DNA of 64,000 nt from Kalmusia sp. IMI 367209 (GCA_027946365.1 JAPEUQ010000003.1:2046001-2110000); one strand, 5' to 3'. Counted from the first letter of the stretch, positions 12,443 through 25,232 are shown. The notes: generated by a model not told the origin, from the letters alone. Numbers and translations: made by a program.

Positions 12443-15020
12443 ATGTCTTCCATCACTATCGAATCTGACTCATTGGATCAGCTTCAGTCTCCAGAACAGG
12501 TGGAACTATTAGACGCCATCGACAAACTTCGAAACCAAGGACTGGGTCACTACGACATAAGCCTCCCACAACTCATCGTTTGCGGAGATCAATCTTCTGG
12601 GAAAAGCTCTGTGCTAGAGGGGCTCACTAGGCTTCGTTTCCCGACTAAGGACGGCTTGTGTACGACCTTTGCAACAGAGCTTATCCTAAGGAAGCGAGCA
12701 GTCACAGAGATTCATTGCTCTATTATCCCAGGAAAGGACCGATCCAAAGCCGAACGAGATGAACTCGCCAAGTTCAAGCGATCTTTTGCCTCTCGCGAAG
12801 AGTTCGCATTTCCTTCGCTCCTCGAACAGGCTCGCGAACAAATGGCATTCGGCACTTCGTCAGATCGAGGCCCATTCTTCGAAGATGTCATGCAAATCAG
12901 ATATTCCGGACCCGATCTCCCTTCGTTGACTATCGTTGACTTGCCCGGCATCATACAGTCTCAGGTTGAGGGAGAACGCGGAGTCAAGCTGGTCCGCAGC
13001 CTTGTGAAGCGCTATATGGCCGATGAAAAGTCGATTATACTCGCCGTTGTATCAGCTCGCAACGACCTTGAGAATCAAGGTGTCCTCGACTATGTCAAAA
13101 CGCACGACCCAAGTGCCGTTCGCACCATGGGTATCATTACAAAACCAGACACTCTGGACGTAGGGTCTAAGAGTGAGGCTCGATTCGTAAAGCTGGCAAG
13201 AAACGAGGTCATGTCACTCAAGTTGGGCTGGCACGTTGTGAAGAACCGGAACTTCGGCCAGAGTGAGCAGTCGGACGCAGAGCGTGACGAGTCTGAAAGA
13301 CAGTTTTTTACGACTGGAGTCTGGACCTCGCTTCCTCGTACAAACGTTGCTATTGACGCATTACGGATCAAGCTGTCTCGAGTTCTACTCCAACATATTC
13401 GTAACGAGCTTCCATCTCTCAGCACCGCTATTCATAGTGCGATTTACTCAGCAGAAACCGAGCTCAAAGCATTGGGAAGCCCGCGACATGAGCCGCAGCA
13501 ACAGCGCAATTTTCTCATGGAGAAAGCACAGAAATTTCAATCCCTAACGCTTGATGCGCTGAGAGGGTTATACAACGAAGAATTCTTTGATGTCGCTTCG
13601 TTAGATGTCATCCCGCCTACCCGCCTACGCACTCAAATTCAAGACCTCAACTTAGCGTTTGCATGCGCAATGTACAGTAAAGGCCATCAGTATCACATCG
13701 TTGACGGCCAAGTCTCTCCGAGCCTAGGAGCAAGTTCTCTTGCGACTCACAACTACGATGGTCTCCCGAACCCAATCTGGATAGACCTAGCCAAGTTTCT
13801 TGATGAGCGTATTGGAACTCAAGTACGTCTCAGCCGACCATCAGGATTACCTACCCTAGTCAACCCCTGGGTCATTGGTGCAGTCTTTCGCCAGCAAGCG
13901 AAGCCCTGGGAAGCTATTGCTCGACAGCATTTGAGTGATGTCTATGAAGCAGTGCAAGCTTATCTAGAGGAGAGCTTGATCAGCATGATGGACAATGAAA
14001 CCTTCCATGCGCTAATGCATGAGCATGTTGGGCCTGAACTTGAGAGCAGGCGTGCGCAACTGGACAAGAAATTGACTGAATTACTCAATCCTTATCAGAA
14101 ACAAGAGCCCATCACATACGACCCAAGCTTCATCATCGACTTGAAGCAGGTCAGGTCTAAACGGTATTTTGAGTCAAAGAATCAATTTACTTTCGGTGCA
14201 TCGCAAAAAAGCTCTACACCTGAAACCCAGCTCCTGACGGAGTCTTTAGACGACTTCACCAACGTAGACATCTTAAACCTCATGCAGATCTATTACAAGG
14301 TCAGTGGCATATATGCTAGCACGAAGAAAGGAAGGCTAACCTACTTTATAGAAAGCGATTTCAGTATTCATCAGCAATGTTACAGTCCTTGCGATCGAGA
14401 ACTGCCTTATCACAGATCTTCCATCGCTTTTAAGTCCAGATCTTGTGTTAAATATGGACGAAGAGAAGCTACATATCATCGCAGCGGAGTCTGACGATAT
14501 ACGCACCGAGCGCACTGCTCTGAAGCAAAAATTGGCTGACCTAGAAGCTGGAAAGCGAATTCTGAGCCTTCAAGCACGCAAGGCAGGGAAAGGTAAGTTA
14601 TTCTGCGTTACGACTCATCATTCAGCTCAATCTCGCTGACGATGAAACAGGCACGCGCAACGCTCCCCGGCCACAGAAAGCAGCAGCTCCAACCCCAACT
14701 TCGCAAACTCAAGACTATAGGCCAAGGACTTCAACAGAACAAACAGCTTCGACTAACCCTGCTAATTCAGGTGAGATTCCAATCCAAAGCTGACGACCAG
14801 ACGAGGAATAAACGTGCTAATTTGACTCAAACCAGTCGACAATCTTGCCTCGAGCTTCAACAACATAAGCGTCACTTCACCTCCCACCACCAAGGATCCG
14901 GGTACAACACACCTTCAACGCTCCCCAGAAACACCTCCGAAGTCTCCCAAATCTGCGACCAAACCGTCGAGCCCGTGGGTGATGCGTTCGAGTACTGTAG
15001 AATCCCTGGATGAGGACTAG
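12443..15020 (+). CDS. Mx-like dynamin-family GTPase
   Basis: Four exons: 12443-14299, 14352-14592, 14651-14770 and 14836-15020. The introns are 52, 58 and 65 bases, each with a GTNAGT or GTGAGA donor; the first two have GCTAAC and GCTGAC branch sites. They join to an 800-residue protein. The ATG at 12443 is the first in frame. GTPase motifs are clear: P-loop GDQSSGKS at residues 48-55, a switch Thr near 74, DLPG at 166-169 and TKPD at 233-236. Stalk-type sequence follows, then a GTPase effector domain in exon 2 (VTVLAIENCLI, then a charged helix). Exons 3 and 4 add a Pro/Ser/Thr-rich tail. Fungal members of this family are self-assembling GTPases related to animal Mx proteins. Their roles, whether membrane remodelling or defence, are mostly unknown. 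It sits between F-box genes in an accessory region and looks intact. Confidence 0.9.
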
Positions 15021-16053
15021 TTGACCTTGTGCAGTTGCAGTAAATACTTATTGAGGTTCTGTCACGCATTTGTAACTTTACTTGTTGTATTTCAGTAAAC
15101 TAGAACAACGCTATCTCATGGATGAATATTGTAGCTAATAAAATGTTTCCTACCATGTGTCTCATGAATGCGTGGTATAGCCCGCACTATTCCTCTTAAC
15201 CTTGTTTATGCAAGTGTCAACGTGGTTCAGGCAGAGTCGATGGTTTACACGTAGCGTTAAAGCTCTTATCAGTGCCCTCGGTAGATTTTCTACTCTTAGC
15301 TAGAAGTCGGATATTTATTGTCAAGCTGTAAAGCTTTATACTTTCTGATTTTTACAATTTTCTTAGTACAAAGGCGTGCACTGAGCGTGCATTGACCCGC
15401 TCCGGTACAGTTAGGCAGCAGCGCAAACATCACAATATGCTTGCTGCAAGAAATCGACGACACTTCCAGATCTATTACATTATCAAGTACTACGATTATA
15501 TCAAAATAATCTCGTTCAATCATCATTTAGAAAAACAAAAAGGAATGTGTGCCTTGGCTGGAAGACGTCCAGGGAGCTTCCTGACGGTACTTAGATAACA
15601 TTGAATCATTAGGATCGTGGCCGCAATTTTTGCTCACAATCAAATGGAGCGTGCTAATTTACGGAGGCAAGTATCGTTACTTTACCGCTCATAGATAATG
15701 TGCATGGGCCGTCCTATAGCGTATCGCGGCTGGCACCACCAGCTGATTGGTATATGGCTAGTCTTGTGGAGGGGTTGAAAATTTTTCTCACAGCGGATAG
15801 CCTAAGTAACATCTGATCTAGGTAGGATATTTCGGGAACGAAAGGCCGACAGTGTCTTGGCGATTCTCTATTGATTTGTTACTAGTAGGGCCGCAACCTC
15901 AATTGTTGAGCTAAGAAAGGGCCGAATCGACGAGTGACGACACGTGATCTTGCGTTATATGAATGTATCTGCCCCTACATTTTCTTGGTGTTGACAGATA
16001 CAGTAGTAAACAGTAAACCTCAATTCTAAATTACTATCCTATCTACGTTGGCG
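15021..16053. other. Intergenic between dynamin and F-box genes
   Basis: No gene recognised. The DNA is AT-leaning with short frames only. A CACGTG E-box-like hexamer lies at about 15940 in the upstream region of the next gene. Confidence 0.5.
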
Positions 16054-17978
16054 ATGTTAGGTCTTCACGCTGATATTGAATTCTTGATACTAGATCATGT
16101 GCGTTTGCTACAGACAATTCGAGGCCTAGACTAACTGGAAGGTCAGATTTACGAGATCAAAGACCTCAAAGCACTCTGCCTCACCTCAAAATCTTGTCAT
16201 GAGCGTGTTATCCCTCGCTTCTATAGACATGTCAACATCCAACTGTGGAACCGCACCGCATTGCTGTTCTACCAGCAATACCACGCCGGAACTAGGGGCT
16301 ATCTCGAGCACACCAGAACTCTAGTCATCGAACACCAAGAGATTTCGAACCCTCTGAACGGCTACGCACCGGAAGATGACGACAAGCCAGACGAAGATGC
16401 CATCAAGGAGGCGGAAGACTTGAGGATGGTGACGTTCATGGCAATTTTGCAGCTGTTTCCGCGTGACGTTTTGCGAGATTTTCGGTACCTAGCCCCTTTC
16501 ACCAGCTTGATAAGTCCAACTCCACTTACGTAGAAAGGTTCGTCTCTAATCGTTGCATCCCTGTGATGGCTCTGCAACATCTGGGCTTCAATCAAAGGTC
16601 CATCACGAACCTTTGTTCGACTTACGTTGATGAGCCCACACCAATCGGTGCGTTGTGTGCTTACAATCTATTCCAAACCATCCGGCATATAGATATACAC
16701 ATTCACTGGCAGCCATCCATATTTGGCGAATTTGTCCGCTGTCTCATTTCCCATCAAAGCTCTATCGAAAGTCTTTCAATAACTGCAGACCTTTACCAAC
16801 CTTCCTCAGAAGAGGTACATCAGTATTTATGGGCGGCTACGGATTGGCTCCACTTGGGATCATCTGACAATGTCACGCCGCAACTCAAAGCGCTTTGCCT
16901 ATGTGGGTTTGATATGGAGTTGCCGTGGCTTCCCGCCTTGCGAAAGTTTGTTAACTTTGAACGATTGGTCCGACTACAAATCACAAAATGCTATGCCGCA
17001 TCGAAATTCTTCGCGGATCTTGGCGCGGATGCGGAGATTAAGGAACTCCGGCTCAAGCATCTCGCTGTCGACTCTCTGAATCAAGGATGGGGTGAAACAG
17101 AAGATTTGCCCATTGATAAGTCAATGGAACTCGTGTTGCGGAAGTGTAGGAAGCTGGAAAGCCTACACGTGGGCTGGTATGAGCATTGGAGTGAAGAGCG
17201 GGAAGAGAATCTAATTCAAACAATTTTAGATCACATATATCGCGATGGGAAAAGTCTCCGCATCCTAGGCGTTCATCCGCACAACAATACCGATGATGAA
17301 GAGAATGTAGACTCGCTTGGCGTAAATCTTGAACGCATTTGCAGGGCTTGTCCAAATCTTCAGCAACTAGGCTACCAACTAGCGTTTGGAGCCCTGGATG
17401 ACTTAAATCGTGAAAGTGATAAATCATTGGATGAATTTGTGGTAAGTAATTGTTGCCATTCGGCCAGCCATTCCCACTTTCAAGCTGACGCAAGGCAGCA
17501 TAATATAGCGCAATTGCGCGACCTTCGTACCCTCCATCTTCGGTTTCCACACGAGCTCCAATCATCAGGTTGCGACCCATATAGCTATGACCGTGAAGAG
17601 ATAGAGAGCTACTTGAACGATGTCGCAGAAAGCTTGCGGCTCATCGCGAGCGAGATATTCCTCAAGCTGGATAAGTTTTCAGCGGAGACCAAACTGCAAC
17701 ACCGTCTCGATACTATAGTCATTGGGCATTTTACGACCCTACGGCAACCGACTTCTAAATGCTCCCTTCCTCAGCACTGCTTCGTCAAGTCGGAAACAAT
17801 GGGAGAGAGTGATGAGTCTCCCTCCGAACGGTCATCTCACACCGGTCTAAATGATCGCGTGTTTCGCGCGAATCCAATTTCTCGATCAATGCTACGCCGA
17901 TCACGATCTCACTTAGAGATTCTAGAAATAGATATTGGTGTTGAGCCATTTGAGCAGTGGGCTGGAAGAGTACTGTAA
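16054..17978 (+). CDS. F-box/LRR-type protein, four exons
   Basis: The exons I infer are 16054-16098, 16147-16484, 16538-17441 and 17499-17978, joining to 588 residues. Intron 1 (48 bases) has GTGCGT and a CTAAC branch. Intron 2 (53 bases) uses the AG at 16537, because the earlier AG would bring a stop into frame. Intron 3 is 57 bases and leaves the frame open, but its GTAAGT, GCTGAC and GCAG signals make splicing likely. Retention would add 19 residues. The start reads as an F-box: IEFLILDHIYEIKDLKALCL, then SCHERVIPRFYRHV. The rest has leucine-rich repeat-like spacing (LKALCLCGFDM, IKELRLKHLAV, LESLHVGWY). The likely role is SCF ubiquitin-ligase adaptor. It lies about 1 kb downstream of the dynamin gene on the same strand, with no evidence of co-regulation. 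Confidence 0.82.
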
Positions 17979-19975
17979 TATATGGAAGCCCTTCAATATA
18001 AATAAATTTTGCCAAGAGATCATTCATTCAACAACTAGTAGACAGAATCGTTGGGAAACATTTGCCATTTCAACTGATACCGATGGTCAACCTCAATGAG
18101 ACAAGCTTATACACGATAAATCTATGATAACTACGCTTTCATCACTTCTCCAATGCACTCTCAGACGGCAATGAGATAATGCAAGGGACAAGATCTTTGC
18201 GCTCTACGGGATGATTCTTTTCAACCAGATCAAAATGGCCCCAAATCAGTTCCTCATATATTTAGACAGTATCGCCATCAACGATCAGTTATTCAGTTGT
18301 CCGGTTGGGACGTCAAAAGTTTATAACGATAGGGCGTACATGAGGCTACCCAACGGAGAGACCAAGGCACTTAATATGAGCATCCAAGATCTTTCCCTCC
18401 ACTGAACTGACGCAAATCAGTCTCTAGAGTCTACATAGAGGCTACGTGGTGGGCTATTCGAAGGAGGGTCCGGTATATCCTGCTAGTTGACGCTATGTCG
18501 GTAATCAAATACGCAGGCTCGGAAGAGAAGACATCCGATCTTCCATCGTGAGTGCTAGACTTGGCAAGAATTTCCAAGCTACAACATCGATGGTGACCTT
18601 TCCAGATCCTGCATACTGTTGTGCGAAACCCAATCAGTAAGAGAAAATGTAGGTTTTCAGATTGGCCTCAATATGAGATACTGTCATACAACAGATGTGA
18701 GATACATTGTCTAGACATAGTATAGTAGAATTCCATATTGACACAGTCGTGTTTGAAAGCCCGGAGCTTCCTTCTATTTGTGGCTATGTGCTCTCCACAG
18801 ACGAACAGGGTAACTGGGCAAGCTACGCCTTTATAAGACAGACGGAATGGAAGCGGTTTTGAATTTCGTTTATGATTTTGAGCAAGGGCTTTCTTTCGCT
18901 CTTCCAGTATCTGCTTTCGCAAAAGTTTCTAGATTCCTTGAGAGTGAATCAGAGGTGTTCAATATGATCGATGAATCCCCCCAATAGGCGGACTAGTCGT
19001 CGGAAGATATCGATGTGGGCGAATTCATTACCTTGCTATTGAAAGGCATCTTGGGGAACCACCTTATACTACTCCAATCAGTCCTAGAAATCTATGGCAT
19101 AACGTGGTCCCACTTTTAAACAATTTATCGAAGCATACTCACTTTTAGATAATAATAGCTATATTAGGATATCTTTAGGAGCTATAAGACCGTCTGATAC
19201 TTTCACTCTTGCGGATTTACTTGCTTAAGCCTTGATATTTCGTTGAGTATACGATGGTCTAGAGGGATAGGACTATTGGTACCTTATTGGTAATACCGAA
19301 TTTGAATCATTCAGGGTAGTGTATAGCTACAGGAGTAGAAAACAGAGAGATAATGGATGTATATAAGAGCTAGATCTAACATATATCAAGGTGATCTAGA
19401 TTTAGAAGGAACTTTATTTCTGCTCAAGCGTGGGAACCACCGATGATCACGTGATGTTATGAGGTGGAGTAGTTGGTGTTAATCTGCCGAGATTTCACGG
19501 CCGCCTTGTGCCAAATCCCTTTGTGTTTTTGTTGTAAGCTTTGCACAGTTAATCTTTGTACTAGGAGATGATAATAATGAGACCTTGTTGTTACACATTT
19601 CTCTTTTTAGTTACGTAATTAGCCCTATTGCTGAACAACCTTACATTCCTTTAGTGGAAGTATACTGAAGATATTTTTGAGTGGGAAGGAACTCTATTGA
19701 TATACAACTGATTAGCACCCTTAACTAAGAATTCCTCTTTTAGCTTTAATGTAAGGTCTCTAGACATAGATGTAAGCTGACTTAACATTATTTACGGGAA
19801 AACCGTCTCTGAGTAGGCTACTCGCATTGTGCACTATTAAATATTAGTGATATTTCTATGTGAATGTATAGTAGCGATTTATTTGGAGTTTATAATATTC
19901 TTCGCGTGCTTTTCAGATCGTCACTACTTCTCACCTTTTCTGTTCAGCTCAGAATTGGTACAAATCAAAACAGGT
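17979..19975. other. AT-rich gene-poor stretch
   Basis: No supported gene. From about 18950 to 19850 the DNA is strongly AT-rich with stops in all frames. It contains a palindromic GATCACGTGAT at about 19445. The last 60 bases are pyrimidine-rich and probably form the leader of the orphan gene at 19976. Confidence 0.45.
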
Positions 19976-20614
19976 ATGAATGTACAAACTATGAGTAAAC
20001 TATCATCTGTCTTCTGCTTTAGTAGATCTACTAGATCTGAGAAGTATCATGAACCGCACAATATGATCGATGAGGTGGCAAATCCTTTAGGTACTCGTTC
20101 GATGCCGACGTGGTCGAAAACCAACGGTGCACCTGTTGCACGTGTTCCCCAAGCTGTTCGGCAGAACGTGGGTAGTATGGGTCCTCATAATCACAAACAA
20201 GTGCGTGCGCGTAATACAATGGACGAAGTTGTAGGTCCCCTCCCGGGTGCCCATACGATGCTTCTGTGGTCAAAGACTGCTAGTATGCTACCACCAGTCC
20301 ATCATGATGCTTCCCAAGATATCAGTCATGATATTCAACAGGGTGATATCAATTCTGAGGCCAGACGTAAGTCAGTTTTACATCGGTCCAGACCATTCAG
20401 CTTCTTACCAGGAGAGGACGTCGCGGTTGTTCAATCCGATGCTCCGTCCAACCAGCATTTCGGACACCACAAGCGTGCGATTCATGGACTTCGGCCTACA
20501 AATGGTGATGCTGAGCTTTGTCGTAGCGATGCAATCCGGTACAAGTCTCACGAGACTCCTGGACGGTTGCCTCGCCGTGCTACTACCGTAGAGAAGCGAA
20601 GCTCTGTCTTTTAG
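19976..20614 (+). CDS. Orphan protein with internal duplication (212 aa)
   Basis: The frame is open upstream from 19847 but the first in-frame ATG is at 19976, preceded by a pyrimidine-rich leader. The protein is hydrophilic and basic, with no signal peptide or membrane segment. Two related segments occur in tandem: residues 29-49 (starting NMIDEVANPLG and ending WSKT) and 80-101 (starting NTMDEVVGPLP and ending WSKT). This indicates an internal duplication. I do not recognise the family. The duplicated, conserved Trp-Ser-Lys-Thr ends argue that the frame was once selected as protein. It is flanked by non-coding DNA and is probably lineage-specific. Confidence 0.5.
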   Translation: MNVQTMSKLSSVFCFSRSTRSEKYHEPHNMIDEVANPLGTRSMPTWSKTNGAPVARVPQAVRQNVGSMGPHNHKQVRARNTMDEVVGPLPGAHTMLLWSKTASMLPPVHHDASQDISHDIQQGDINSEARRKSVLHRSRPFSFLPGEDVAVVQSDAPSNQHFGHHKRAIHGLRPTNGDAELCRSDAIRYKSHETPGRLPRRATTVEKRSSVF

Positions 20615-22723
20615 CCAGGCACACCCTTACCAATACCGTCGACAAAGATCCAGATAAGCTCTTCATCGGCTGACTTAGAGATCTCAACATAAATCCCGAC
20701 CCAACATGACCTTGAGCTTTTGAAGTCTCGAGATTTGCTTCGACCCTGTTCTCATTGCTAGTTCACTCAACGAGTTTTCTCAAGTTTCCTCTTTGCTCCA
20801 ACTCTAACTGTAGTACTTTGTCGTTTTGTATCGATCCAACCAGAGCTCTTGGAACTGATTCCTGATAAAGTGATCGTAAAAACTCCGTTAGCAGCTTGAT
20901 TTGTCGTTTTAATTTCAATCAATTGCCTATAATTTACTGAAAGTAAAAAGCCCCCAAAAATTATTGAAATTTCGTGAAAGCACTGAAAATATCAGTATAC
21001 TGGTTTGACCAAGTTGTGAGTCAGTCGCGAGCAGAATCGATTCCAGCTTTGCACTTTGAAATGTTCGCACGGCACGGACCTCCTCATAAAAGGCTTTTCT
21101 TTGACTCAAGTGTAAGCGTATTATAGGGATATACTCGTAATTTAAACCTGTTTTTAATCACGTCGTGAGAGACTGGCCCCTTAAAGTGGGTCCCGCCTAG
21201 GCATTCCACGCATCCCTCATCCTGAATGTTCTCTTAGCCTTCGCAGCATTATCCCACCAAATACACCATTCTTGCATTCGAGCACACAAATCTCGTCTCA
21301 CACATCGATCTCTGCACGTATATAAATAAAGGATTTCAGCTGCTCTATCGATAATGGAGGACTCAACTTTTCTCCCATGGACTTGACTCCAAATTGGCCA
21401 AGACAGAATTACTAGATATCCATGCCCGGCTCGAAACTATATGCATTATATGTAACACCCCTCGGGCACTGGAAGGCCTATACTTGTGGCTGACGAGGAG
21501 ATATCGAGAGCTACCGAAGCAGGGAAAAGCGAAAAGATAGTCCGAATCATGTGCAAACGCTGATCAGAAGCAATTTAGCAGTACAGGAAGGACTGAGATC
21601 CTTTGTACTCGAACAACTCATACGCGGATGATGTAAGACGTTGCATCAATTACAATTTTAGGGCAACGAAAAAATTTTTGAGGACGATGACTTCGTAATC
21701 TACAGCGGAATCGTAGCAACGCTAGAAGAACACAGTATGGTGTTAGGGACTTCCGCACTTTGACCCGACAGCTTAGGAAAAATTCTCGCTGCATTTATAG
21801 AATTGACTCATTCATTTCCTTATCGCACAAGACCAATCGCTTGAAAAAATCTACAGGTTGTAGAAACAAAATTTGACGCCCAGTCTGTCTTTATCTTAAA
21901 GATTTGCCAGACATCCCTCTCTTGTATTGCTCTAGAATGGGTTACGCTACGAAAACATGTTCATGAGCGATATTTAATAACGATGAGAGTGTTACTTACC
22001 TAATATTGCCACCACAAGCAGGGAAGGCTGCCAATCTACCCCGGTGAATGGACCGAAACATGTGTTTTAACGAAACCATCACGTTTGCCATTAACAATGA
22101 TATGATTCGAATAACTCAAGTTGCGTTTCTTGGTCAATTCTACTAGGCTGATATACATAAGTCAAGGTTGCACCTACTGTTTCAAACACGAAGTGTGCGT
22201 TGTTTGTAGAAGACGATCACACATTTGCAAAGATAGTACTCATATTGAAGATATGGTCCCACGGATTCGATTGTGACTCAATATTGGGCTAGAATTAGCT
22301 GTTGAACTTTGCGGTAGCGTGCTGCGACCCATGGTTCAGGTCACCTACGATCCAAGCACTATCCCATCGTGGAGATCCCTCAACAAATAGCAAAGAACGT
22401 GATTATTGGGATAGGATATTACGATATATAATTGCGCGAATGCTACGCGTATTATAATAACTTCGAACACTCATCGAATCAAAAAGAACGCGCTCGTCAC
22501 CTTCCATGACGTGTCACACATTCCTATAAAGTTGGCTCAGAAGTGACAGCTATACGCTGAAGCACTTACGATTTATGTTCGGCAGCATACAAAAGTTTCA
22601 CTGATTTTCCTCTTACCTCCACGCCACACGTTTGCCTTATAAAGGTACTCGAACTAACTCTACTTTCACCACCCCGACCTGTTCAACTCTCAACCTCACT
22701 AGCCATACCTTCACCTAAGCACC
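20615..22723. other. Intergenic, gene-poor
   Basis: No supported gene over about 2.1 kb. A segment around 21350-21560 reads weakly like coding sequence interrupted by stops and could be a gene relic, but I cannot assign it. The last 100 bases contain a TATA-like box and a CT-rich leader for the gene at 22724. Confidence 0.45.
22638..22644 (+). promoter_or_regulatory. TATA-like box
   Basis: TATAAAG lies 80 bases upstream of the ATG at 22724 and is followed by a long pyrimidine-rich stretch, a common fungal promoter layout. Confidence 0.45.
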
Positions 22724-23578
22724 ATGGGCCCACCTTTTTGTTGTCCTTGCAAGCTCCACAAACGGAGTAAATCAGCTCAATCAACTCCTCCTCTTCCTCT
22801 TCCTTCTCCTCCTCTTCCGAGCATCCCTCTTCACATGCGTGCTCGCGTCGCACGCACTGCACACGAGATGATGGTGTACTACGAGGGGACGAAACACACT
22901 AGCAATCTAGCGGAGTTCATGAGCGCTGACCCTACCATCCGGGCATACGATGACCGAATCTCAGGATTAGCGCAGAATCCTCCCATGATCTTCGCAGAGC
23001 GTCTAGTGGCTCCCCGTTACCAGAGAGGTAGTCTTGTACGCCAGGAGTATGAGGCGGACATTGGTCTCTCAGGTACGAAAGAAGGGAAGGCGATGAAGAT
23101 TGAGGCGTGTGAGGGTGATGATGCCGAAAATGAGACTCTTACGGGAGCCAGGTTCTCAACCGCGCGACGTCTGACCATCAGCTCTCTCTCCCGTTCACGC
23201 CATACATTATCAGTTGCAAACTCAGCATCTATCCCTAGCTGGGGTTCAGGCTATCGTGCAGAGGAAAATACTCCATTGATCACCAATAACACGGTCACCG
23301 AGACTCCAATCCAAACTCGCATCGTACCTGAAGGACCCGTCGCCAACATGGAGTTCCCCGCTCACGTCGACAATATCATGTCACCTAGCCCTAGCGGTGC
23401 AATAAATTGTACCTCAGATCCCATACCTCGCCCAAAGAATCCTGTGAACCTAGATGGGGCCCCTCAAGCAGCCATTCGACATGCAAATCATGCAAAGGCT
23501 AGTGAGAAGGCAGGTGCCACATTCCGGGGAAAATGGGACGATGTCGACTTTGGTCCTTCTCCGAAGGGTCTCCGATAA
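22724..23578 (+). CDS. Orphan protein with N-terminal Cys-Cys-Pro-Cys (284 aa)
   Basis: A single-exon frame with an optimal CACCATGGG start context and TATA-like and CT-rich promoter features upstream. The N-terminus has CCPC at residues 6-9, a possible lipidation or metal-binding site, then a basic patch and a Pro/Leu-rich tract. A more ordered segment at about residues 38-110 includes EMMVYYEGTKHTSNLAEF and a Tyr/Arg-rich part. The C-terminal half is Ser/Thr/Pro-rich and probably disordered, ending in GKWDDVDFG. There is no signal peptide. I do not recognise the family. Its length, start context and even codon use suggest a real gene. Confidence 0.65.
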   Translation: MGPPFCCPCKLHKRSKSAQSTPPLPLPSPPLPSIPLHMRARVARTAHEMMVYYEGTKHTSNLAEFMSADPTIRAYDDRISGLAQNPPMIFAERLVAPRYQRGSLVRQEYEADIGLSGTKEGKAMKIEACEGDDAENETLTGARFSTARRLTISSLSRSRHTLSVANSASIPSWGSGYRAEENTPLITNNTVTETPIQTRIVPEGPVANMEFPAHVDNIMSPSPSGAINCTSDPIPRPKNPVNLDGAPQAAIRHANHAKASEKAGATFRGKWDDVDFGPSPKGLR

Positions 23579-25232
23579 ATTGCGAAGGACATATTAGAGT
23601 GAAAAAGGATAAAATTAGTGTTGGCGGAAGGTGCTCCACGCTGCACCAAGCAGGAACGTGCTTTGTTGTATACTTCATGTAAGCTAGTTAGCTTGGCTTT
23701 ATAGCCACTTCTCTCCAGGAAGCCTAATGATCAACTACTTACTCCACTTATGGTTCCTAACCATTAGTGGGATGGAAGATACGACGTCGCACTCGGTGTC
23801 ATGGTCAAACTCGGTTGCTGTACTAGTTCTGGGAGGAAGAAGATCAAAGGTTCACTTGTGCCGCATTTTATCTAGGACAGTGGGATTCGGATGAATAGTG
23901 AGTATGATAAAGGAATGTCGCATTCTAGGACAAGGATTTCATTCTCTTCCCATCTCTCTACGGATTCTTAAGATGATACAGACGCTCCTTTTGGAAAATT
24001 TCGAGCCATTATGACATCAATAGACGTAAAATATCTATCCTCAAACCTCGTAAAGCTATTTTTAGTTGCAGACTCATTATTCTTATATGTGGATAATTGT
24101 CAAGCTCTCCAAAACCTGTAATATCCCACTTCCTCAATAGATCCCTTGCCATCATCATTTCCTATCGCACATCATATACCTTAGGACCTAATTCACATAG
24201 CTATCATGTGCCTCACCAAGCTGGGAGCGGCGAGTTTCTTCGCCATGCTTGAAGCAATACAGTTTTTACAATTGCGGTGTCTCCTCAATACTTTTCATTA
24301 GCATTGCTCCTTTATTCATTCATCTCTACACTCCATAGCGCTCTATACATGCGCGCTGACGTGACATACCAGTCATACTACCTCCACCACAGCATATCTG
24401 AGTGCATCAACTCTGATTGAAGTCTTTGAGAATACACCCTGACAACTCGACTTATCCGGCGCATGGGGAATTTCCTGAAAACGGCGAATTGAGATGTGTG
24501 CATGGCCGAGGGTGATCCAATTCGAATACGGATCAAATCAGCACTGAGCTTTGAGAGAAAGAGAGTGTAAGTGACGAAGATGTAGAGACGGTCGAAGAGC
24601 GAGAGGAGATGAGAGAAGAGGACTGCAAGTATCAAGGAGTGTTAAGTGGAGGTGAATATGGACATAGTAATATAAATTGAGATAAGGATGGAGACGGTAG
24701 CAGTAACGGAAATGCTTGCTATAAAGGAAGGATAGAGACTTGAGTAGGGTCAGTGAAGGGCGAGGAGATATTTTGCTTGGAACCGCGTGTCTTTAAGCTC
24801 CTCCAAAAGAAAGGACAGAGTCTGTCTAGCATGATTTATATGCCATTATAAGGTAGGAAAGTCGTTGATCTGTTGAGAACGTTGTTATGAAGCATTTGAG
24901 AAGATCGAAAGTGGATGTACTCGGTTATATTCGAGAAGGTCAAAAGCCGACTCGTGGGCGTACTGTTGTGACTAGTTGTCATCATGCTGTCTTGGATAAC
25001 GCGATATAACTATGGTTGTTGCCTTTTGGTATGAAATGCAACTCTGAGAGTTGACGGTGGCAAAAACCTCTGGTGAAGACGGAAATCAGTCAGCGCGACT
25101 CTTTCACTATTGCCCCCGCAACGGCCACCAGCACATGCAAATCCTCGAAAACAATCACAAACGCCGCCACACCTAAGATACAACCGTCTCTTCAAACCTA
25201 ACCTCGACGAGCAAAAGGCTACCAAAATAAAC
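23579..25232. other. Intergenic
   Basis: No supported gene. A minus-strand open frame at 24378-24635 lacks an ATG at its 5' end. The last 150 bases before 25233 are in frame with the next gene but contain no in-frame ATG, so they are leader. Confidence 0.5.

Noticed and set aside
24378..24635. Minus-strand 85-codon hydrophobic frame
   Set aside because: Its 5' codon is TTG with no nearby in-frame ATG, and the DNA around it shows no gene signals.
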